This document shows, one piece after another, positions 6,202-8,713 of a stretch of DNA of 8,713 nucleotides. The DNA comes from Clostridia bacterium (GTDB lineage Bacteria > Bacillota > Clostridia > Oscillospirales > Acutalibacteraceae). Where the stretch lies: the NCBI GenBank assembly GCA_017431755.1, contig JAFRKM010000003.1:1-8713 (forward strand), given 5' to 3'. How positions within the stretch are numbered: position 1 is the stretch's first letter; each line of letters opens with the position of its first letter. The position numbers and the translations under genes were made by a program. The notes under the pieces are model-generated. The model ran no database searches and was not told where the DNA came from. It worked only from the letters and a program-made list of their open reading frames with translations.

Positions 6202-8112
6202 ATGGAAATCAAACTAGATTTTTTTAAACCGTTTACAGACTTTCTTGACAGATTAAAAGAAAAGTATAATCCTAAATTTGAAATGATTAATGGATTTGCA
6301 AATTCAAATCTGAATTTTACTGATTTTATAGATAATTTTATACAGTCACAAACTGTGGCAGAAACAACTATTGACGCAAACGCTAACAGTACCACCCACG
6401 ATGTTAGAACTTTGCTGGCTGATATGGTAAAGCCCCATACTAAACTTCTTTCTTATAATAAAGTATTTATGGAACTTACCAAAAAATACGGCTTAGAAAC
6501 TGCACAAGAATGGCTTGAAGGTGACTGGAACGGAGAATACTACTTACATAATTCCGCAACCGCTTCTTTTACCCCCTACTGCTATGCTTATGATTTAGAT
6601 AAACTCGTGGAAAAAGGTTTATTTTTTATAAATAAATTCAAAACAGGTGCCCCAAAACATCTTACAACTTTTAACGACCATGTTTTAGAGTTTATAAGTT
6701 GGGCATCTAACCGCAGCAGCGGAGCAGTGGGCCTACCGAGTTATCTTCTTTACTCATATTATTTCTGGTACACTGATGTCCAAAAGAATTTCTTCTTAAA
6801 AGATCCGGAATATTACCGCAAACAATGTTTCCAAAAATTCATTTACGATTTAAATCAACCATATTTAAGAGTAACCGAGTGCGCATTTTCCAATATAAGT
6901 GTTATGGATAGAAATTACTTGGTTGAACTTTTTGGAGGACGTCAATTCCCCAACGGAGACTATGTAATCGACCATATTGAAGGGATTATAGAACATCAAA
7001 AAGTATTTATGGAAGTTGTTTCCGAAACACGAAAAGAAACCATGATGACATTCCCTGTTCTTACCTATTCCCTGCTTTATCAAGATGGAAAATTTGTGGA
7101 CGAAGAATTTGCACGTTGGTGCAACAAACACAATATGCAATGGTATGACAGCAATTTTTACGTCGGAAACGATGTAACAAGCCTCTCTAACTGTTGTAGA
7201 CTTATTTCTAACACATCTAAACTTGATGCGTTTATAAATTCAGTTGGTGGCACTTCTCTTTCTATTGGCAGCATTCAAGTTAACACCATAAATTTACGCA
7301 GAATAGCGCTTGAAGCTAATAAAAGCAAATCCAAATTCCTAAAAATTTTAGATAAGAGAATTGATATTTGCGTTAAAGTGCTTGATGTTGTAAGGGATAT
7401 TATTAAACAAAACATAAAAAAAGGTCTGCTTCCGAATTATTCTTATGGATTAATCGAAATAGAAAAACAATACAACACAATCGGAATTACTGCTATGTAT
7501 GAGGCCATTTGTGAATTTGGTTTAATTGACACAGATAACTTTGAAAATAAATCTTATTCAAAAGAAGGTTTGGAATTTGCCAAACAAATTTTAAACGCTA
7601 TAAATAAAAAGAAAGATTCATATGAATTTGATTACAGTATTAACGTAGAAGCAATCCCGGCAGAGCGCGCAAATGTGGTTCTCAGCCAAAAAGATGCAAT
7701 TTTGTACCCGGATAAAGACGAATATTTTATATATTCAAATCAGTGGATCCCTCTTATGGAAAAATGCACGCTTAATGAAAAAATTAAGCTTGGTGCTCTA
7801 CTTGACAAAGAGTGCGGCGGCGGACAAATTTCACACATAAATCTTGCAGGTAAATTTGCAAACGAAGAGCAAGCATGGGAACTGCTTAACTACATTGCAA
7901 AATCAGGCGTTATATACTTTGCTTATAACTGTAAAATATCCGTATGTTCAGGTGAGCATGCTTTCTTTTCTAAAAACTGTCCAAAATGCGGGGAAGCTCC
8001 TATGGACACATACTCCAGAATAGTTGGTTTTTTAGTTCCCGTTTCTGCTTACAGCAAAGAAAGAAAACGCGAGTTCGAACAAAGAAAGTGGTTTGATTTA
8101 AATGAACACTAA
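6202..8112 (+). CDS. nrdD: Anaerobic (class III) ribonucleoside-triphosphate reductase NrdD
   Basis: A 636-residue glycyl-radical enzyme that converts ribonucleotides to deoxyribonucleotides without oxygen. The radical glycine is G609 in RIVGFLVP near the C-terminus. A zinc-site region precedes it, with C577, C582, C593 and C596 (NCKISVC...NCPKCG). Active-site cysteines are likely C127 (TPYCYAY) and one of C331/C332 (SNCCRL). NVEAIPAER (481-489) is the family's active-site loop. There is no N-terminal ATP-cone, unlike the ~710-residue E. coli enzyme, and the length is close to the Thermotoga type. Together with the redoxin gene 18 bp upstream, this suggests a redoxin-dependent rather than formate-dependent subtype (inference). 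AAGGGAG at 6187-6193 supports the ATG. The end overlaps nrdG by 11 bp. Expression is probably repressed by NrdR through the boxes at 4747-4794. Confidence 0.95.
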   Translation: MEIKLDFFKPFTDFLDRLKEKYNPKFEMINGFANSNLNFTDFIDNFIQSQTVAETTIDANANSTTHDVRTLLADMVKPHTKLLSYNKVFMELTKKYGLETAQEWLEGDWNGEYYLHNSATASFTPYCYAYDLDKLVEKGLFFINKFKTGAPKHLTTFNDHVLEFISWASNRSSGAVGLPSYLLYSYYFWYTDVQKNFFLKDPEYYRKQCFQKFIYDLNQPYLRVTECAFSNISVMDRNYLVELFGGRQFPNGDYVIDHIEGIIEHQKVFMEVVSETRKETMMTFPVLTYSLLYQDGKFVDEEFARWCNKHNMQWYDSNFYVGNDVTSLSNCCRLISNTSKLDAFINSVGGTSLSIGSIQVNTINLRRIALEANKSKSKFLKILDKRIDICVKVLDVVRDIIKQNIKKGLLPNYSYGLIEIEKQYNTIGITAMYEAICEFGLIDTDNFENKSYSKEGLEFAKQILNAINKKKDSYEFDYSINVEAIPAERANVVLSQKDAILYPDKDEYFIYSNQWIPLMEKCTLNEKIKLGALLDKECGGGQISHINLAGKFANEEQAWELLNYIAKSGVIYFAYNCKISVCSGEHAFFSKNCPKCGEAPMDTYSRIVGFLVPVSAYSKERKREFEQRKWFDLNEH

Positions 8113-8608
8113 TCCTCCACTTTATATAAACGTAAAAGAAATTGTGGACGAAAATTTTCAGGATTACAAAAAAGCTTCCATGTTCATTGCGACAGTTAAA
8201 TGTGATTTTAAATGTCTTAAAGAAAAAGGTATGGATTTTAGCATTTGTCAAAATTCAAAAATCGCCAAATTACCAAACAAAAAAGTTTTTATTCCGGATA
8301 TTTTTCAAAGATATATGAACAACCCCCTGACTAGTGCAGTTGTTGTAGGCGGACTTGAGCCTATGTTACAGTTTGAAGAAGTTTTAAATCTTGTTTCGTA
8401 TTTTAGAAATAAAAACTGTAACGACGACTTTGTTATTTACACGGGATATTACGCAACTGAAGTAGCCAACAAAATTAAGTTGCTTCAAAGTTTCAATAAT
8501 ATTATAATTAAATACGGAAGGTTTATACCGGATTCAAATCCTGTATTTGATGATGTATTAGGTATAAACTTAAATTCAGAAAATCAGCATGCGGTTAAAA
8601 TCACCTGA
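8102..8608 (+). CDS. nrdG: NrdG-like radical-SAM activase of NrdD, atypical cluster motif
   Basis: A 168-residue protein in the place of NrdG, the radical-SAM enzyme that cleaves S-adenosylmethionine to create the glycyl radical on NrdD. NrdG-like features are the third-cysteine CQN (49-51, matching CYN/CHN), GGLEP at 83-87 in place of the SAM-binding GGEP/GGDP, YTGYY (113-117) as in the NrdG YTGYT motif, KYGRFIPD (137-144) as in DGRFI, and a C-terminal SENQHAVKI. The cluster motif is unusual: C34-x3-C38-x10-C49 instead of CX3CX2C, as if an eight-residue stretch were inserted before the last cysteine. The start overlaps the nrdD end by 11 bp, with AAAGTGG at 8085-8091 as a modest ribosome site. 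I am confident of the role from position and motifs; activity with this spacing is unproven. Confidence 0.82.
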   Translation: MNTNPPLYINVKEIVDENFQDYKKASMFIATVKCDFKCLKEKGMDFSICQNSKIAKLPNKKVFIPDIFQRYMNNPLTSAVVVGGLEPMLQFEEVLNLVSYFRNKNCNDDFVIYTGYYATEVANKIKLLQSFNNIIIKYGRFIPDSNPVFDDVLGINLNSENQHAVKIT

Positions 8609-8621
8609 TTTTCAGCTTTTT
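8579..8621 (+). terminator. Possible weak intrinsic terminator at the end of nrdG
   Basis: GAAAATCAG (8579-8587) and CTGATTTTC (8605-8613) are perfect inverted repeats with a 17-nt loop, followed by AGC and five T residues (8617-8621). The stem overlaps the last codons of nrdG and is AT-rich, so any termination would be partial. A shorter alternative hairpin, AAAATCA (8597-8603) with TGATTTT (8606-8612), shares the same 3' arm and would compete with it. Confidence 0.35.
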
Positions 8622-8652
8622 ATATATAAAGATAGAAAGGGTTAGATACATA

Positions 8653-8713
8653 ATGAAAAGCATGGAAAAAATAGTAAATCTTTGCAAAAACAGAGGATTT
8701 ATTTTTACGGGGA
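8653..8713 (+). CDS. glyS: Glycyl-tRNA synthetase, N-terminal fragment
   Basis: Only the first 20 codons are present; the gene runs off the window. The translation MKSMEKIVNLCKNRGFIFTG matches the N-terminus of the single-chain, dimeric glycyl-tRNA synthetase (class II), whose usual start reads MxKIVxLCKxRGFxFxG. The enzyme would charge tRNA-Gly in the cytoplasm. AGAAAGGG at 8634-8641 lies 11 nt before the chosen ATG; a second ATG at 8662 gives the more typical MEKIV start but is farther from that site. Only 44 bp separate it from nrdG, with no T-box leader visible in that gap, so it is either read through from the nrd operon or served by a promoter I cannot identify. Confidence 0.85.
   Translation, partial: MKSMEKIVNLCKNRGFIFTG

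Noticed and set aside
6865..7140. Minus-strand open frame opposite nrdD
   Set aside because: Lies wholly within the nrdD coding sequence and resembles no protein family.
8000..8251. Minus-strand open frame opposite the nrdD/nrdG junction
   Set aside because: Phe/Lys-rich antisense translation of two overlapping real genes; no start context.
8609..8652. Separate promoter for glyS in the 44-bp gap
   Set aside because: TATATATAAA at 8621-8630 could serve as a -10, but no acceptable -35 lies 16-18 bp upstream.

Overview
The window is low-GC DNA with nearly every base in plus-strand genes, strong Shine-Dalgarno sites, and ATG, GTG and TTG starts. A class III (oxygen-sensitive, glycyl-radical) ribonucleotide reductase, iron-sulfur-flavoprotein-like proteins and a PASTA-domain membrane protein together suggest an anaerobic member of the Bacillota, probably a clostridium. 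This placement is inferred from gene content and style; no marker gene fixes the genus.

Left block (1-4597), probably one transcript entering from upstream. It holds the end of a metal-type ABC transporter ATPase, its permease (10-bp overlap), a RodA/FtsW-type SEDS glycosyltransferase, a small flavoprotein with a CxxCxxCx5C motif (joined by an ATGA overlap), and a 548-residue membrane protein. That last protein has an N-terminal zinc ribbon, a kinase fold whose catalytic residues are lost, one membrane helix and two external PASTA repeats. The pairing of RodA with a PASTA protein suggests a cell-wall sensing or regulatory role.

Junction (4598-4858). This 261-bp gap contains a perfect-consensus vegetative promoter (TTGACA, 17 bp, TATAAT). 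Two 16-bp sites resembling the NrdR box sit 32 bp apart: one fills the promoter spacer and the other lies just past the predicted start of transcription. NrdR is the ATP/dATP-sensing repressor of ribonucleotide reductase genes, so this looks like the control region of the block that follows.

Right block (4859-8608), the probable NrdR regulon operon. In order it encodes a second flavoprotein with CxxCxxCx6C, a GyrI/AraC-effector-binding-like protein, a glutaredoxin-like CPKC redoxin, the anaerobic ribonucleotide reductase NrdD, and an atypical NrdG-like activase whose cluster motif reads CX3CX10C instead of CX3CX2C. The layout suggests a self-contained deoxynucleotide-synthesis module: NrdG installs the glycyl radical on NrdD, the redoxin re-reduces NrdD, and the flavoprotein may reduce the redoxin. 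The last link is a hypothesis. The window ends in the first 20 codons of a glycyl-tRNA synthetase gene.
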